Positions 26,300 through 37,545 of a stretch of DNA of 64,000 nucleotides are shown here, piece by piece. A program made the translations under genes and the position numbers. Origin of the DNA: Bacillus sp. HSf4. Its GTDB lineage: Bacteria; Bacillota; Bacilli; Bacillales; Bacillaceae. Positions within the stretch are counted from its first letter, which is position 1; every line of letters begins with the position of its first letter. The stretch spans positions 477,501 to 541,500 of the forward strand of contig NZ_CP120679.1 in the NCBI RefSeq assembly GCF_029537375.1, written 5' to 3'. The notes beneath the pieces are model-generated. The model had not been told where the DNA came from and ran no database searches. It saw only the letters and a list, made by a program, of their open reading frames with translations.

Positions 26300-27376
26300 A
26301 TGAAAAAGTGGCTTGTGATCATGGCGGTGATCTTTTGTTTTATGTTGTCGGCCTGCTCCGGCAATCAGGCAAGCGGAGGAGGAGAGAAGGGCTTTGTCGG
26401 AATTTCGATGCCGACAAAGTCATCGGAACGCTGGGTTTATGATGGGAAGTACATGGTGAAGGAATTTGAAAAGCTCGGGTATAAAACAGATCTGCAATAC
26501 GCTGAAGACGTTGTTGAGAACCAGGTATCGCAAATTGAAAACATGATTACAAAAGGCGTCAATGTCCTTGTGATCGCTTCAATTGACGGCGAAGCGCTGA
26601 CAGACGTCCTTGAAAAAGCGAATAAACAGGATATCAAAGTCATTTCTTATGACAGGCTTCTGATGAACAGCAAGCATGTCGACTACTATGCGACATTCGA
26701 TAATCGCAAGGTCGGCGAGCTTCAAGGGAAATATATTGAAGAAAAGCTCGGCTTAAAGGACGGAAAAGGGCCGTTTAACATTGAACTGTTCGCCGGCTCG
26801 CCGGACGACAACAACGCGCATTTCTTCTTTGAAGGCGCGATGTCCGTCTTGAAGCCTTATATCGATTCAGGGAAGCTGAAGGTATTGAGCGGCCAAACCT
26901 CATTTGAGCAAGGAGCAACACTGCGCTGGGACGGAGCGACCGCGCAAGCGCGCATGGACAATCTGCTGAGCGCCCATTACACAAAAGCGAAGCTGGATGC
27001 GGTGCTTTCACCTTATGACGGGATCAGCATCGGAATCATTTCTTCATTAAAAGGAGCCGGCTACGGAACCGATGAAAAACCGCTGCCGATCATCACTGGA
27101 CAGGATGCCGAGCTTGCTTCCGTCAAATCGATTATCAAAGGACAGCAGACATCGACCATCTTTAAGGATACGAGAGAGCTGGCGAAAAAAGCCGTTGAGA
27201 TGGCGACATCGGTCTTAAAAGGTGAAAAAGCGGAAGTCAATGACACCAAGACTTATGACAACGGAGAAAAAGTCGTCCCATCTTACTTGCTTGACCCTGT
27301 CGTCGTCGATAAAGAGAACTACAAAGAGGTGCTGGTTGAAAGCGGTTACTATAAAGAATCGGAATTAGGGAAGTGA
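26300..27376 (+). CDS. Sugar ABC transporter substrate-binding lipoprotein (XylF/ChvE-like)
   Basis: 358 aa, lipid-anchored extracellular receptor: signal [20 protein letters not shown] with lipobox LSAC. Periplasmic-binding-protein family 1 fold with [38 protein letters not shown] and [19 protein letters not shown], closest to the xylose/arabinose/galactose receptor type (XylF, ChvE). ATG preceded by AAAGGGGGA. First gene of the importer operon binding protein - ATPase - permease; xylose or another aldose is the likely substrate. Confidence 0.85.
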   Translation: MKKWLVIMAVIFCFMLSACSGNQASGGGEKGFVGISMPTKSSERWVYDGKYMVKEFEKLGYKTDLQYAEDVVENQVSQIENMITKGVNVLVIASIDGEALTDVLEKANKQDIKVISYDRLLMNSKHVDYYATFDNRKVGELQGKYIEEKLGLKDGKGPFNIELFAGSPDDNNAHFFFEGAMSVLKPYIDSGKLKVLSGQTSFEQGATLRWDGATAQARMDNLLSAHYTKAKLDAVLSPYDGISIGIISSLKGAGYGTDEKPLPIITGQDAELASVKSIIKGQQTSTIFKDTRELAKKAVEMATSVLKGEKAEVNDTKTYDNGEKVVPSYLLDPVVVDKENYKEVLVESGYYKESELGK

Positions 27377-27380
27377 TGTC

Positions 27381-28949
27381 ATGTCCGATTGCATATTGGA
27401 GATGAGAGGGATCACAAAGGAATTTCCCGGCGTCAAAGCGCTGAACAACGTCCATCTCCGTGTCAAAGCGGGGGAAATCCATGCGCTTTGCGGAGAGAAC
27501 GGTGCGGGCAAATCGACGCTGATGAAGGTGTTGAGCGGCGTCTACCCGCATGGCACGTATGCGGGGGATATTTTGTACCAAGGGAACGTCTGTCGGTTTA
27601 AAAATATTAAACAAAGCGAGGAAGCGGGGATCGTCATTATCCATCAGGAGCTGGCGCTCGTCCCCCAGCTTTCCATTGCCGAGAATCTCTTTTTGGGAAA
27701 TGAACAGGCGCAAAAAGGCGTCATCGATTGGCGAAAGACAAAGCTTGAAACACTTGAACTGATGAAAAAGGTCGGTTTGGCAGAGCCGGCCGATACACTC
27801 GTTTCACAAATAGGGGTCGGAAAACAGCAGCTCGTCGAAATTGCCAAAGCGCTGGCGAAAAAGGTGCGGCTGCTCATATTGGATGAGCCGACGGCCGCGT
27901 TAAATGAGGATGACAGCGAAAATCTGCTCAACCTTTTATTGGAGCTGAAAAAACAAGGGATTACTTCAATTATGATTTCTCATAAGTTAAATGAAATTAC
28001 AAAGATCGCGGATTCAATCACTGTGCTGCGCGACGGGCAGACGATCGAAACGCTTGATGTCCAAGGCGGAGAACTGACCGAAAACAGAATCATCAAAGGC
28101 ATGGTCGGCCGCGAGCTGCAGAACCGCTATCCTGAAAGACACGCTGAGATCGGCGAAGTCATATTTGAAGTAAAAGAATGGAATGTTCACCATCCCCTGA
28201 GGCCTGACCGGAAAGTGGTCAGCGATGCCAATCTGTCTGTCAGAAAAGGGGAGATCGCAGGAATCGCGGGATTGATGGGGTCAGGCAGAACAGAGCTTGC
28301 GATGAGCATTTTCGGCAAGTCGTACGGAAAAAACATATCCGGCACACTTATTAAAGATGGACGACAACTAAACATCCGCCATGCCGGGGATGCGATTCAA
28401 AACGGCATCGTCTATGTCACAGAGGACCGGAAAGGCAACGGCTTGATTTTGATGGACAACATTAAAGGAAACATCACGCTGTCCAAGTTGAACAAGGTGG
28501 CGAGCGGATTGGTGATGGATGAACGGCGCGAGAAACATGAAGCAGAACGCTTCCGCCGGAAATTAAACATCAAGACGCCGGACATTTATCAGACAACCGG
28601 CAATTTAAGCGGGGGGAACCAGCAAAAGGTGATGCTGAGCAAGTGGATTTTTGCAGAGCCCGATATTTTAATCCTTGATGAACCGACGCGCGGCATTGAT
28701 GTCGGCGCCAAATACGAAATCTACGGGATCATCAATCAGCTCGCTGAGGAAGGAAAAGCGGTGATCATCATATCATCGGAGCTTCCTGAACTGCTGGGAA
28801 TGTGTGACAGAATTTATACGATGTGCGAAGGCGAACTGACCGCCGAGTTTTCAAAGGAAGACGCCAGTCAGGAGACGCTGATGAAATATATGACAAACCG
28901 GATCAAGAAAGGGGGAGAAGCGTATGCAGACACCGGTGCAAACGGATAA
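27381..28949 (+). CDS. Sugar ABC transporter ATP-binding protein (XylG/MglA type)
   Basis: 522 aa with two fused nucleotide-binding domains, the monosaccharide-importer arrangement. Domain 1 has Walker [10 protein letters not shown] (about residue 38), [15 protein letters not shown] and [10 protein letters not shown]; domain 2 has the degenerate P-loop [21 protein letters not shown] and [18 protein letters not shown] (27381) 4 bp after the lipoprotein stop; its end overlaps the permease gene by 26 bp. Energises uptake from the cytoplasmic side. Confidence 0.9.
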   Translation: MSDCILEMRGITKEFPGVKALNNVHLRVKAGEIHALCGENGAGKSTLMKVLSGVYPHGTYAGDILYQGNVCRFKNIKQSEEAGIVIIHQELALVPQLSIAENLFLGNEQAQKGVIDWRKTKLETLELMKKVGLAEPADTLVSQIGVGKQQLVEIAKALAKKVRLLILDEPTAALNEDDSENLLNLLLELKKQGITSIMISHKLNEITKIADSITVLRDGQTIETLDVQGGELTENRIIKGMVGRELQNRYPERHAEIGEVIFEVKEWNVHHPLRPDRKVVSDANLSVRKGEIAGIAGLMGSGRTELAMSIFGKSYGKNISGTLIKDGRQLNIRHAGDAIQNGIVYVTEDRKGNGLILMDNIKGNITLSKLNKVASGLVMDERREKHEAERFRRKLNIKTPDIYQTTGNLSGGNQQKVMLSKWIFAEPDILILDEPTRGIDVGAKYEIYGIINQLAEEGKAVIIISSELPELLGMCDRIYTMCEGELTAEFSKEDASQETLMKYMTNRIKKGGEAYADTGANG

Positions 28950-30135
28950 AGGCCAGACGGAGAAAGGGTATGCGCAGATCTTTCGCGACATGTACAAGCA
29001 AAACATCCGCAAATACAGCATGGTCATTGCGCTCGTGTTTATCATGCTGCTTTTTCAAATCCTGACGGACGGGATTTTGCTCAGGCCGTTAAACATTACA
29101 AATCTGATCTTGCAAAACAGCTATATCCTCATTTTGGCGATTGGCATGATGCTCGTCATCGTAACAGGACATATTGATTTATCCGTCGGATCGGTGGCCG
29201 CCTTTGTCGGAGCGGTATCGGCGATGATGATCGTCGAAAACGATATGCCGATGTTTGCAGCGGTTGTGCTGTCGCTCTTGTTGGGAGCGGCGATCGGCGC
29301 CTGGCAGGGGTTTTGGGTCGCGTATGTAAAGATTCCGGCTTTCATCGTTACATTGGCGGGAATGCTGCTTTTCAGAGGATTGACGATGATCGTGCTTGAA
29401 GGAAAGTCGATCGCCCCGTTTCCTGTACCCTTTCAAAGAATGGCTTCAGGATTTATCCCAGACTGGCTGAACGGAGGCATGCTCCACATGACGACGATAG
29501 TCGCCGGAGCCGGTATTTCGATTCTTTATCTAATCTATCAGGTGCAGCAAAGAAACATGCAGAAGAAATTCCAATTTGATGTGCAGGGAAAAGGAATGTT
29601 TGCGGTCAAAATATTTTTTATCATCGCAATTATTAACCTTTTTACCTATATTCTCGCCACTTATGAAGGGATACCGATCATTTTGATCACCATGTTTATC
29701 TTAATTGCCGCCTACACGTTTTTGATGAAAAGAACCGTCATCGGCCGCAGAATCTATGCGATCGGCGGAAACGAAAAAGCGGCTGAGCTTTCAGGGATCA
29801 AAACAAAGCGGCTGACCTTCATGGTGTTCGTCAATATGGGTGTCCTCGCCGCGCTTTCCGGGCTGATATTTGCCGCCCGATTGAACGCTGCCACGCCGAA
29901 AGCGGGCAACCTGTTTGAGCTTGACGCGATCGCGGCGTGCTTCATTGGCGGCGCATCGGCCTACGGCGGAATCGGCACGATCGGCGGGGCGATTATCGGC
30001 GGCCTCGTCATGGGAGTCATGAACAACGGCATGTCCCTTCTCGGCCTCGGCATTGACTGGCAGCAGGCCATTAAAGGGCTTGTCCTGCTGATTGCCGTCG
30101 CGTTCGACATTTATAATAAAAACAAAGCATCATAA
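28924..30135 (+). CDS. Sugar ABC transporter permease (XylH/GguB type)
   Basis: 403 aa, about ten membrane helices, BPD_transp_2 family. Family signatures: [37 protein letters not shown], and [19 protein letters not shown] near the C-terminal half. ATG at 28924 lies inside the ATPase 3' end with GGGGGAGA before it, so the genes are coupled. Completes a BP-ATPase-permease importer that needs no further subunit. Confidence 0.9.
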   Translation: MQTPVQTDKGQTEKGYAQIFRDMYKQNIRKYSMVIALVFIMLLFQILTDGILLRPLNITNLILQNSYILILAIGMMLVIVTGHIDLSVGSVAAFVGAVSAMMIVENDMPMFAAVVLSLLLGAAIGAWQGFWVAYVKIPAFIVTLAGMLLFRGLTMIVLEGKSIAPFPVPFQRMASGFIPDWLNGGMLHMTTIVAGAGISILYLIYQVQQRNMQKKFQFDVQGKGMFAVKIFFIIAIINLFTYILATYEGIPIILITMFILIAAYTFLMKRTVIGRRIYAIGGNEKAAELSGIKTKRLTFMVFVNMGVLAALSGLIFAARLNAATPKAGNLFELDAIAACFIGGASAYGGIGTIGGAIIGGLVMGVMNNGMSLLGLGIDWQQAIKGLVLLIAVAFDIYNKNKAS

Positions 30136-30153
30136 TCTTAACGGATCGTTTCG

Positions 30154-30187
30154 AAGCTTTTTCCATTCGGGAAAAAGCTTTTCTTTT
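30154..30187 (+). terminator. Terminator of the sugar importer operon
   Basis: 11-bp stem AAGCTTTTTCC/GGAAAAAGCTT with a short ATTCG loop, followed by TTCTTTTT. Confidence 0.85.
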
Positions 30188-30303
30188 TGGAAAAAGATCG
30201 TTTAGAACTATTTTTTAGTCATACTTTCCGCTTTATAATATCAATCATGGCAAAAAATCTTTTCGGCAAACCTTGGCTGAAAGTGTGAAGAGGTGACTAT
30301 TCA

Positions 30304-30732
30304 TTGGATGTTGGCCAAATGATCAAGCAGGCCCACAGCGGCATTTCCCAGCAACTGCAAAACGTTGAAGAGAAAATCTCCAAGCTGGAACGAGCGCGGC
30401 AGAACATTGAGAAAGAACAACGGATCAGCGCTTCGGACATCAAACAAATCCTGAAGCCGGAGCTTGGCGCACATTGGACAGGCCGTCGTGCAGAAGCATT
30501 TTTTGATGAGCGGGACAGCGCCCACACCGCGATGTACCATGTCGTCCATGACGATTATGAGAATTATATTGATTCGATTCAATTGCAGATTAGTCGGTTA
30601 AAGGCGGAAAAAGCGGGGTTGCTGGTCGAACAAGCGGATGTCGTAGGCACACAGGAGCTGTTCGAAAAAGGAGGGGCAACCGTCCACCTGATCGAACATA
30701 AAGTGGAGCAATTTAAAAAGTGGATATTTTAA
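30304..30732 (+). CDS. Orphan DUF5082-like LXG partner protein
   Basis: 142 residues, almost entirely helical (LQNVEEKISKLERARQNIEKEQR, then IDSIQLQISRLKAEKAGLL), with a central W (HWTGRRAEAFFDERDSAH) like WXG100-type folds. Resembles YwqH/DUF5082 partners of LXG toxins, but no LXG or DUF5344 gene is adjacent. TTG start 30304 with AGAGGTG 8 nt upstream. It stands alone between two terminators; it may serve the LXG toxins elsewhere in the window or be the leftover of a lost operon. Confidence 0.6.
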   Translation: MDVGQMIKQAHSGISQQLQNVEEKISKLERARQNIEKEQRISASDIKQILKPELGAHWTGRRAEAFFDERDSAHTAMYHVVHDDYENYIDSIQLQISRLKAEKAGLLVEQADVVGTQELFEKGGATVHLIEHKVEQFKKWIF

Positions 30733-30737
30733 TAATG

Positions 30738-30776
30738 AAAGCCTGTTTTTGACTGAACAAAAACAGGCTTTTTTTC
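30738..30776. terminator. Bidirectional terminator
   Basis: 13-bp stem AAAGCCTGTTTTT/AAAAACAGGCTTT with an 8-nt loop and T-runs on both strands, between the orphan DUF5082 gene and the convergent MFS gene. Confidence 0.85.
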
Positions 30777-32046
30777 AGCTTTGCTGGACGGAATGAGCAT
30801 CGGCATCCAGCGGATGATTGCTTTTTTTCGGTTCAGGCAGCAGGATGTTCAATATGCTGGCGCCCGCCAAAATGATAATCGAAAGGTAGAAAGCCACGTT
30901 GTAGCTGCCTGTCTGGCTGTACCAAACACCGGGCAAATAAGATCCAAGCGCAGAACCGATCTGGTGGCTGAGAAACAGCCAGCCGAGAATGAATCCGACC
31001 GAATACTGCTTAAAATACTGGGTTGCGAGCATTTGTGTCGGCGCGACGGTCGCAAAGTCAACCAAACCGAACAAGATCGCGAAGCCGAGCAGAAGCAGCG
31101 GCTGATGGCTTGACAATAGGATGACAAGGGACAATGCGCGCACGGCATATAAAAAACATAAAATTTTTCTGCTGCTCCAGCGGTCGGCGACAACCCCCGA
31201 GATCAAAATGCCGATGATGTTAAATCCGGCGAGCAGGCTTACGGCGGCGCTGGTGACATGGGTTGAAAATCCGTGGTCATGTGAATAAGGAATCAGGTGG
31301 GTATCCATTAAACCGGTCGTCGTAAACCCGCAGATCAGAAACGGCAAGATGAGAAACCAAAATTTTCTGCTGAGAAATACGGCTCGGTACGGAATTTTGC
31401 CGGGCTGATCAGGTGCATCATCCTTTTTTTCTTCCGCAGGAAATCCGCCGATCGGCTCCGCGTTTTTTTCTGTAGGATGGTTTCTTAAAAACAATAAGAC
31501 GATCGGAAACACGATTAAAATTAAAAATATCCCTAGGACAATAACGGTGATTTTCCAATTGAACCAGTGAATCAGCATGAGCGATCCCGGCACCAGCAGC
31601 ATCTGGCCCGCGCCGAACCCGGCCTCCATGATGCCGAAAGCGAGTCCGCGCCTTTCATTAAACCAATTGGTGACGATGACGGTTGAGGCGACATTCGACG
31701 CCCCGCCGACTCCGAGGGAAGCGATGACCCCGTACAGAATAAACAGCTGCCACGGCGAAGTCACAAGGTATGTAAAGAAGATGCTTAAGCCGACAAGGAG
31801 CGTGCTCAAAGACAGAATGATTCTGGGGCCGAACCGGTCGACTAGCTTGCCGATCACCGGCTGGGAAATCCCGTAGACAATAAAGCTTAATGTGGAAATC
31901 AGTGAAGTCGTTCCTCTGTCCAGAGAAAAATCTCTTTCCCACGGTTCAATAAAGGCGCCGAAAGAAAGACGAACCCCTTGGACGGCCAAAAGCGTCAAAA
32001 ATGTCACAAAAACGATAATCCAAGCGTAGTGTAGTTTCCGTTTCAT
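30775..32046 (-). CDS. MFS transporter (OxlT/MCT-like)
   Basis: About 423 aa with 12 predicted membrane helices. MFS motifs are visible: [13 protein letters not shown] between helices 2 and 3 and [13 protein letters not shown] in the second half. Overall pattern ([27 protein letters not shown]) is like the oxalate/monocarboxylate group. Start at ATG 32046 with GGGAGG 4 nt before; the upstream ATG at 32058 lacks a ribosome-binding site. It follows the MarR-GNAT gene by 15 bp in one operon, so its substrate may be the inducer of that regulator. Substrate unknown. Confidence 0.8.
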   Translation of the reverse strand: MKRKLHYAWIIVFVTFLTLLAVQGVRLSFGAFIEPWERDFSLDRGTTSLISTLSFIVYGISQPVIGKLVDRFGPRIILSLSTLLVGLSIFFTYLVTSPWQLFILYGVIASLGVGGASNVASTVIVTNWFNERRGLAFGIMEAGFGAGQMLLVPGSLMLIHWFNWKITVIVLGIFLILIVFPIVLLFLRNHPTEKNAEPIGGFPAEEKKDDAPDQPGKIPYRAVFLSRKFWFLILPFLICGFTTTGLMDTHLIPYSHDHGFSTHVTSAAVSLLAGFNIIGILISGVVADRWSSRKILCFLYAVRALSLVILLSSHQPLLLLGFAILFGLVDFATVAPTQMLATQYFKQYSVGFILGWLFLSHQIGSALGSYLPGVWYSQTGSYNVAFYLSIIILAGASILNILLPEPKKSNHPLDADAHSVQQS

Positions 32047-32061
32047 AAATCCTCCCATTTA

Positions 32062-32979
32062 TTAGGCCAGCTCTCGATCCCAGCGTTCTTCCTGGAGCTT
32101 TTGCCCCCATAATACAGCTTCATCTTTGATTTCCGTCAGTCTGAAGCCGAATTTCTCATATAAAGGTCTGGCTTCGGCCATTGTGCTGACCGTCCAAAGA
32201 TAGATCCGCGCAAATTTTTTTCGCTCGCAATAATCGGTCAGCTCCTGCAGCAGACGCGTGCCGACGCCTTGCTGGCGAAACGCGGAGTCGACAAGAAACC
32301 ATCTGAGCTGCACCGTGTTGCCGGGATGCTTGACAAGCCCGACAGATCCTGCGAATCTTCCGGCGCTTTCTGCAATCCAAATCTTTTCAATCTCAGCGTC
32401 AAATGTTTCATGAAGGTAGTCTAAAAATGTCTCGTCCCAGCCGTGTGTCTCGGCATAAAACGCCCGCTGCTTTTCAATCATCAGCTCGATGTCGTCCGAC
32501 AGATAGTAGTCTCTGATCGAAATCGCCGCTTTTTCCGGAGACAGGTGATCCGACAATATGGATTCGACCGTCTGCATCGCATCGGCCAGCTTGTTTTGAT
32601 AATGGCCGTCCACATGTTTCAGCATATATTCAATCTGCTGATTCGCTTTCGCCTCCAGCTTTTTGTAAATCGTCTCGCCGAACTCTGTTAAATAAATATA
32701 ATGGTTGCGGCTGTCTTCCTCGCTTTTCTGTTTGTACACCATATTTTCTTTTTCGAAGCGTTTGAGGATTCTGCTCACATAGCCGCGGTCCAGGCTGAGC
32801 GTATCCTGAAGCAGCTTTGCCGTGCAATGAGTGGTGTTTTTGATTTCAAACAGGATCCGGGTTTCCGTTAAGGAAAACGGACTGTCATAAATGTGCTCAT
32901 CAAGAAAACCGAGCACGTTCGTGTAAAATCGATTGAACTTTCTGAATTTTAAAGTGATAGAATGATTGATTTCCGTCAT
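32062..32979 (-). CDS. MarR-GNAT fusion: transcriptional regulator / N-acetyltransferase
   Basis: 305 aa. Residues about 1-145 form a MarR winged helix ([23 protein letters not shown], then [19 protein letters not shown]); residues about 155-300 are a GNAT acetyltransferase with the acetyl-CoA loop in [16 protein letters not shown] and [22 protein letters not shown]. The fusion occurs as a known architecture in many bacteria. Two copies of a TTGMYTWAAGCAA-like palindrome overlap its promoter, so it is probably autoregulated and controls the MFS gene behind it. The acetylation target is unknown. Confidence 0.85.
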   Translation of the reverse strand: MTEINHSITLKFRKFNRFYTNVLGFLDEHIYDSPFSLTETRILFEIKNTTHCTAKLLQDTLSLDRGYVSRILKRFEKENMVYKQKSEEDSRNHYIYLTEFGETIYKKLEAKANQQIEYMLKHVDGHYQNKLADAMQTVESILSDHLSPEKAAISIRDYYLSDDIELMIEKQRAFYAETHGWDETFLDYLHETFDAEIEKIWIAESAGRFAGSVGLVKHPGNTVQLRWFLVDSAFRQQGVGTRLLQELTDYCERKKFARIYLWTVSTMAEARPLYEKFGFRLTEIKDEAVLWGQKLQEERWDRELA

Positions 32980-33004
32980 CTAAGAACCTCTCTCCCTGTA
33001 AATC

Positions 33005-33046
33005 GTTGCTTTAATCAATTTATAATAAAATAGTTGCTTAAGTCAA
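33005..33046 (-). promoter_or_regulatory. Promoter and twin operators of the MarR-GNAT operon
   Basis: On the minus strand TTGACT, 16-bp spacer, TATAAA. The -35 is part of the near-palindrome TTGACTTAAGCAA (plus 33034-33046); a second copy, TTGATTAAAGCAA, lies 28 bp on (plus 33006-33018). Two such sites flanking the -10 are typical of MarR autorepression. Confidence 0.6.
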
Positions 33047-33255
33047 GTGTATGAAAAGAAAGTGAAAAATGTTAATGATTGATTATATTTTACAAATAAA
33101 GAAAAACAAATTCAATCATCCCGGAAAATTCATCCAGTAAGCAGGAAAGGCGAATGAAGGGGGAGTATATAATCTAAAAATAGCAATCTCTTCAAAGTGT
33201 TTCACTTCGTGCGCCCTTGTCTGTTTCCGCGTCATTTAAAAACGAGGAAGAAAGG

Positions 33256-35340
33256 ATGAAACATGAGATGGTTCAATCATTTCCCCCGATCAGCCCGAAA
33301 GTTCCCCGATTATTGCACGGAGCCGATTACAATCCCGATCAGTGGCTCCGATATCCGGACGTTTTAAAAGAGGATATCCGCTTAATGAAGCTGGCCCGCT
33401 GCAATGTGATGTCAGTCGGCATTTTTTCCTGGGTTTCCCTTGAGCCTGAAGAAGGCCGGTTTACATTTGACTGGCTGGATCAAGTGCTGGATGTTTTCAA
33501 AGACAATGGCATTTATGCATTTTTGGCTACGCCGACAGGCGCCAGGCCGGCCTGGATGTCAAAGAAGTATCCGGAAGTGCTGAGAACGGAGAAAAACAGA
33601 GTCCGCAACCTTCACGGAAAACGGCACAATCATTGCTATACGTCTCCTGTCTACCGGCGAAAAACGGCGATCATCAATGGCAAGCTTGCCGAACGGTACG
33701 CAAATCATCCTGCTGTGATCGGCTGGCACATCTCCAATGAGTACGGAGGAGAGTGCCATTGCGAGTTATGTCAGGAAAGTTTCAGAGAATGGCTTTTGGC
33801 GAAATACAAAACGCTTGATCAGCTGAATCACGCATGGTGGACGGCGTTTTGGAGCCATACTTACACAGACTGGGGGCAGATTGAATCACCGGCTCCGCAC
33901 GGCGAGGATGCCGTACATGGCCTGAACCTGGATTGGAAGCGCTTTGTGACAGACCGGACGGTTGATTTTTGCCGGCATGAAATCGCCCATGTCCGCTCCT
34001 TTAACCCTGAGCTGCCTGTCACGACGAATTTTATGGGGACGTATGCAGGCTTGAATTATTGGAAATTCGCCGACTTGCTCGATGTCATCTCATGGGATTC
34101 CTATCCGGCGTGGCACAACAATTGGCAGGAAGACGCGAAGCTTGGCGCCGATATCGGCTTTGTGCATGATATCAACAGGTCTTTAAAGGGCGGTCGGCCG
34201 TTCATGCTGATGGAAAGCACGCCGAGTATGACGAACTGGCAGGATGTCAGCAAATTGAAGCGTCCCGGAATGCATGAGTTGTCGTCATTGCAGGCGGTCG
34301 CGCACGGATCGGACACCGTTCAATACTTTCAATGGAGGAAAAGCCGCGGATCAAGCGAAAAGCTCCATGGCGCCGTCGTCGATCATGAAGGAACTGAGCA
34401 TACGCGCGTTTTTCAGGATGTGAAAAAACTCGGCGACAAGCTCGCCAAACTCGATGAAATCTCAGGAACGACAGTGGAACCGGAGACCGCAATCATTTTC
34501 GATTGGGAAAACCGCTGGGCATTGGAGGATGCACAAGGGCCGCGCAATATCGGTCTTCATTATGAACGGACGGTTAAAGCATTTTATGAACCGTTTTGGC
34601 AGAAGGGTGTTCCGGTCGATGTGATTCATATGGAGGCGGACTTATCCCGCTATAAGCTGGTGATCGCGCCGATGCTTTACATGCTGAAAGAAGGCGTGGC
34701 TGAAAAAATCGAACGGTTTGTGGAAAACGGCGGTACGATTGTCGTGACATATTGGTCAGGCATTGTAGATGAGCATGATCTCGCGTTTCTCGGGGGTTTT
34801 CCGGGGGGCTTGAGAAAAACGCTCGGCATCAGGTCTGAAGAAATCGATGCGCTTTACGATGGACAGACGAATCAAATGGTTATGGCGGAAGACAACCGGC
34901 TCGGTCTTAGCGGGTGTTATGAAGCCGCTGAGCTTTGCGATTTGATCCATTTGGAAGGAGCTGAAGCGCTCGCTCATTATGCAGAGGATTTTTATGCGGA
35001 CCGTCCGGCGCTGACCGTCAACTTGTTCGGAGCGGGAAAAGCTTATTATATCGCTTCACGGAATGAAACAGCTTTCCAAGAGGCTTTTTTGTCAAAGCTG
35101 ATCGAAGATACAAAAGTTGCCAAAGTGCTCGATACAGAGCTGCCAAAAGGCGTGACAGCCCAGCTGCGCACAGACGGCGGGCATGACTACATTTTCCTTC
35201 TGAATTTCACGGCACAGCAGCAAAGTGTCGCTCTCCCGGAAGAAACATTTACAGATGTATTGAAAGGAACGAGAAAGAAAGGAGTCCTCAAACTGCCTTC
35301 ATACGGCACCGCTATTTTAAAACGAAGCCGGCAGGATTGA
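33256..35340 (+). CDS. Beta-galactosidase, GH42
   Basis: Glycoside hydrolase family 42, about 694 aa, intracellular (no signal peptide). The acid/base glutamate is Glu162 in HISNEYGGEC, the nucleophile Glu320 in FMLMESTPS, and the structural zinc cysteines are Cys127, Cys167, Cys169 and Cys172. A-domain barrel is followed by the beta-sandwich trimerisation domain. ATG at 33256 with GAGGAAG upstream is preferred over the open frame from 33217. Similar to B. subtilis GanA, but the gan operon partners are absent; here it stands alone, some 3 kb after the sugar importer. Likely releases galactose from galacto-oligosaccharides taken into the cell. Confidence 0.9.
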   Translation: MKHEMVQSFPPISPKVPRLLHGADYNPDQWLRYPDVLKEDIRLMKLARCNVMSVGIFSWVSLEPEEGRFTFDWLDQVLDVFKDNGIYAFLATPTGARPAWMSKKYPEVLRTEKNRVRNLHGKRHNHCYTSPVYRRKTAIINGKLAERYANHPAVIGWHISNEYGGECHCELCQESFREWLLAKYKTLDQLNHAWWTAFWSHTYTDWGQIESPAPHGEDAVHGLNLDWKRFVTDRTVDFCRHEIAHVRSFNPELPVTTNFMGTYAGLNYWKFADLLDVISWDSYPAWHNNWQEDAKLGADIGFVHDINRSLKGGRPFMLMESTPSMTNWQDVSKLKRPGMHELSSLQAVAHGSDTVQYFQWRKSRGSSEKLHGAVVDHEGTEHTRVFQDVKKLGDKLAKLDEISGTTVEPETAIIFDWENRWALEDAQGPRNIGLHYERTVKAFYEPFWQKGVPVDVIHMEADLSRYKLVIAPMLYMLKEGVAEKIERFVENGGTIVVTYWSGIVDEHDLAFLGGFPGGLRKTLGIRSEEIDALYDGQTNQMVMAEDNRLGLSGCYEAAELCDLIHLEGAEALAHYAEDFYADRPALTVNLFGAGKAYYIASRNETAFQEAFLSKLIEDTKVAKVLDTELPKGVTAQLRTDGGHDYIFLLNFTAQQQSVALPEETFTDVLKGTRKKGVLKLPSYGTAILKRSRQD

Positions 35341-35350
35341 CGCCGGCTTC
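35324..35350 (+). terminator. Hairpin at the end of the GH42 gene
   Basis: 9-bp stem GAAGCCGGC/GCCGGCTTC with the stop codon in the loop; the following T-run is weak (TTCATGCTCATTTC). Confidence 0.5.
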
Positions 35351-35357
35351 TTCATGC

Positions 35358-35525
35358 TCATTTCTGCACCCGGCTCCGCGTTGTGCAGTATGCGGCAAGC
35401 AGCAAGAAGACGATGGCCAGCGCGAAAGCCGGCACGCCTTGATGAAAGACATACAAGAACAGCAAATTTGATAACACGGCCAATAGAATAAAAAGAACAG
35501 CGCAGAAAGGTAAACGCAAAGTCAT
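35358..35525 (-). CDS. Small membrane protein, 55 aa
   Basis: Reads MTLRLPFCAVLFILLAVLSN then LLFLYVFHQ, and PAFALAIVFLLLAAYC with a basic tail TTRSRVQK. Two membrane helices separated by HQGVP, and the poly-G GGGGGG directly before ATG as ribosome-binding site. The Shine-Dalgarno and start fall in one arm of a long inverted repeat (35526-35570), so translation may be gated by RNA structure. It lies 88 bp downstream of the phytase gene on the same strand and could be co-transcribed. No family recognised. Confidence 0.55.
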   Translation of the reverse strand: MTLRLPFCAVLFILLAVLSNLLFLYVFHQGVPAFALAIVFLLLAAYCTTRSRVQK

Positions 35526-35570
35526 CCCCCCATTTCCCCCTCATGTTAACATGTGAGGGGAAATGGGGGG
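35526..35570. repeat. Long inverted repeat between phytase and the 55-aa gene
   Basis: Arms CCCCCCATTTCCCCCTCA and TGAGGGGAAATGGGGGG (one unpaired C) around the palindromic centre CATGTTAACATG. No T-run follows on the minus strand, so it looks more like a processing or translation-control hairpin than a terminator. Confidence 0.6.
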
Positions 35571-35612
35571 AAGGGTTCTAAGCAGGAACCTCCCACACGC
35601 GGGACTTAGTCT

Positions 35613-36797
<1,185 letters not shown>

Positions 36798-36923
36798 TTA
36801 TACAAATAGCAGATTGAGAAATTGTGAATTTTTCATTAAGTGCTAAAAAACGAATCGATGGGATCAAGCAGAACCGTCTATGAAATTTGCAGCAATGGCG
36901 CGTTTCAAAAAATGATTCAGAAA

Positions 36924-36950
36924 GCCCGGCCTTTTTTCAAGAGGCCGGGC
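36924..36950 (-). terminator. Terminator of the GyrI-like gene
   Basis: 10-bp GC-rich stem GCCCGGCCT/AGGCCGGGC with the A-rich loop; T-rich run follows 12 nt later on the minus strand. Confidence 0.6.
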
Positions 36951-36959
36951 CGTACATGT

Positions 36960-37433
36960 TCAGTGTGTCTTCTCGGATGTGACAGGGATGTATATATCAA
37001 ATTCAGGTTCATTTAAATCTTGATTCATCGGGTAAAATTCCATGTGTGTGAAAGCTTCTGTGTTTACTTCATAGCCCTGATCTCTCACCCATTGATAGGC
37101 TTTTTGATAGGTTGCTTCTGGAAGCTCGTGTCGGGGATGCCAAGTATGTGCGTATGTCTGAGGAGGGACTTGAAAGCTGATCATTCCTTCCGGAAGGGTG
37201 TCAGCCCGCCCATCCGTTTCCATTAAGATATAGAAAGTGAATCCTTCTCCGCCTTGATGGTTTGAAATGGCCCACATCCCCCTGTCCTCCCGAATGCCGC
37301 TTATTTCTCCGTAACGGTTCCTCAAGCGCCGGATGATGCCGTGCAGCTTTTTCGCGCGGGCTTCTTTAAATGTAACGGTTTGTGTAAAGCCGACACCGGT
37401 AAATCCGCATTTTTCTATTTTTTTGATGTCCAA
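36960..37433 (-). CDS. GyrI-like / AraC effector-binding domain protein
   Basis: About 157 aa, single-domain small-molecule-binding protein of the GyrI/BmrR-C superfamily, without a DNA-binding part. Typical motifs are KLHGIIRRLRNRYGEI, the FQVPPQTYAHTWHPRHELPEATYQKAYQWV region and terminal FDIYIPV. TTG start 37433 with GGGAGG 7 nt upstream is preferred over ATG 37448, which overlaps that sequence. Such proteins bind hydrophobic or cationic compounds; partner unknown. Confidence 0.75.
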   Translation of the reverse strand: MDIKKIEKCGFTGVGFTQTVTFKEARAKKLHGIIRRLRNRYGEISGIREDRGMWAISNHQGGEGFTFYILMETDGRADTLPEGMISFQVPPQTYAHTWHPRHELPEATYQKAYQWVRDQGYEVNTEAFTHMEFYPMNQDLNEPEFDIYIPVTSEKTH

Positions 37434-37504
37434 GCCAGCTCCTCCCATTCTTTAAAATATCATTCAATTATTCTCTAAACAAAAAGCGAATCCTTCAAAT
37501 AGAC

Positions 37505-37540
37505 AATAAAAAGCAGCCTGCCGCAATGACAGGCTGCTAG
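37505..37540 (-). terminator. Terminator of yclF
   Basis: Stem AGCAGCCTG/CAGGCTGCT with a 9-nt loop followed on the minus strand by TTTTTATTG. Confidence 0.85.
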
Positions 37541-37545
37541 ATTGT

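Noticed and set aside
35317..35544. 75-codon minus-strand frame over the GH42/phytase gap
   Set aside because: Cys/Arg-rich without pattern; a different frame of the same strand encodes the more convincing 55-residue membrane protein.
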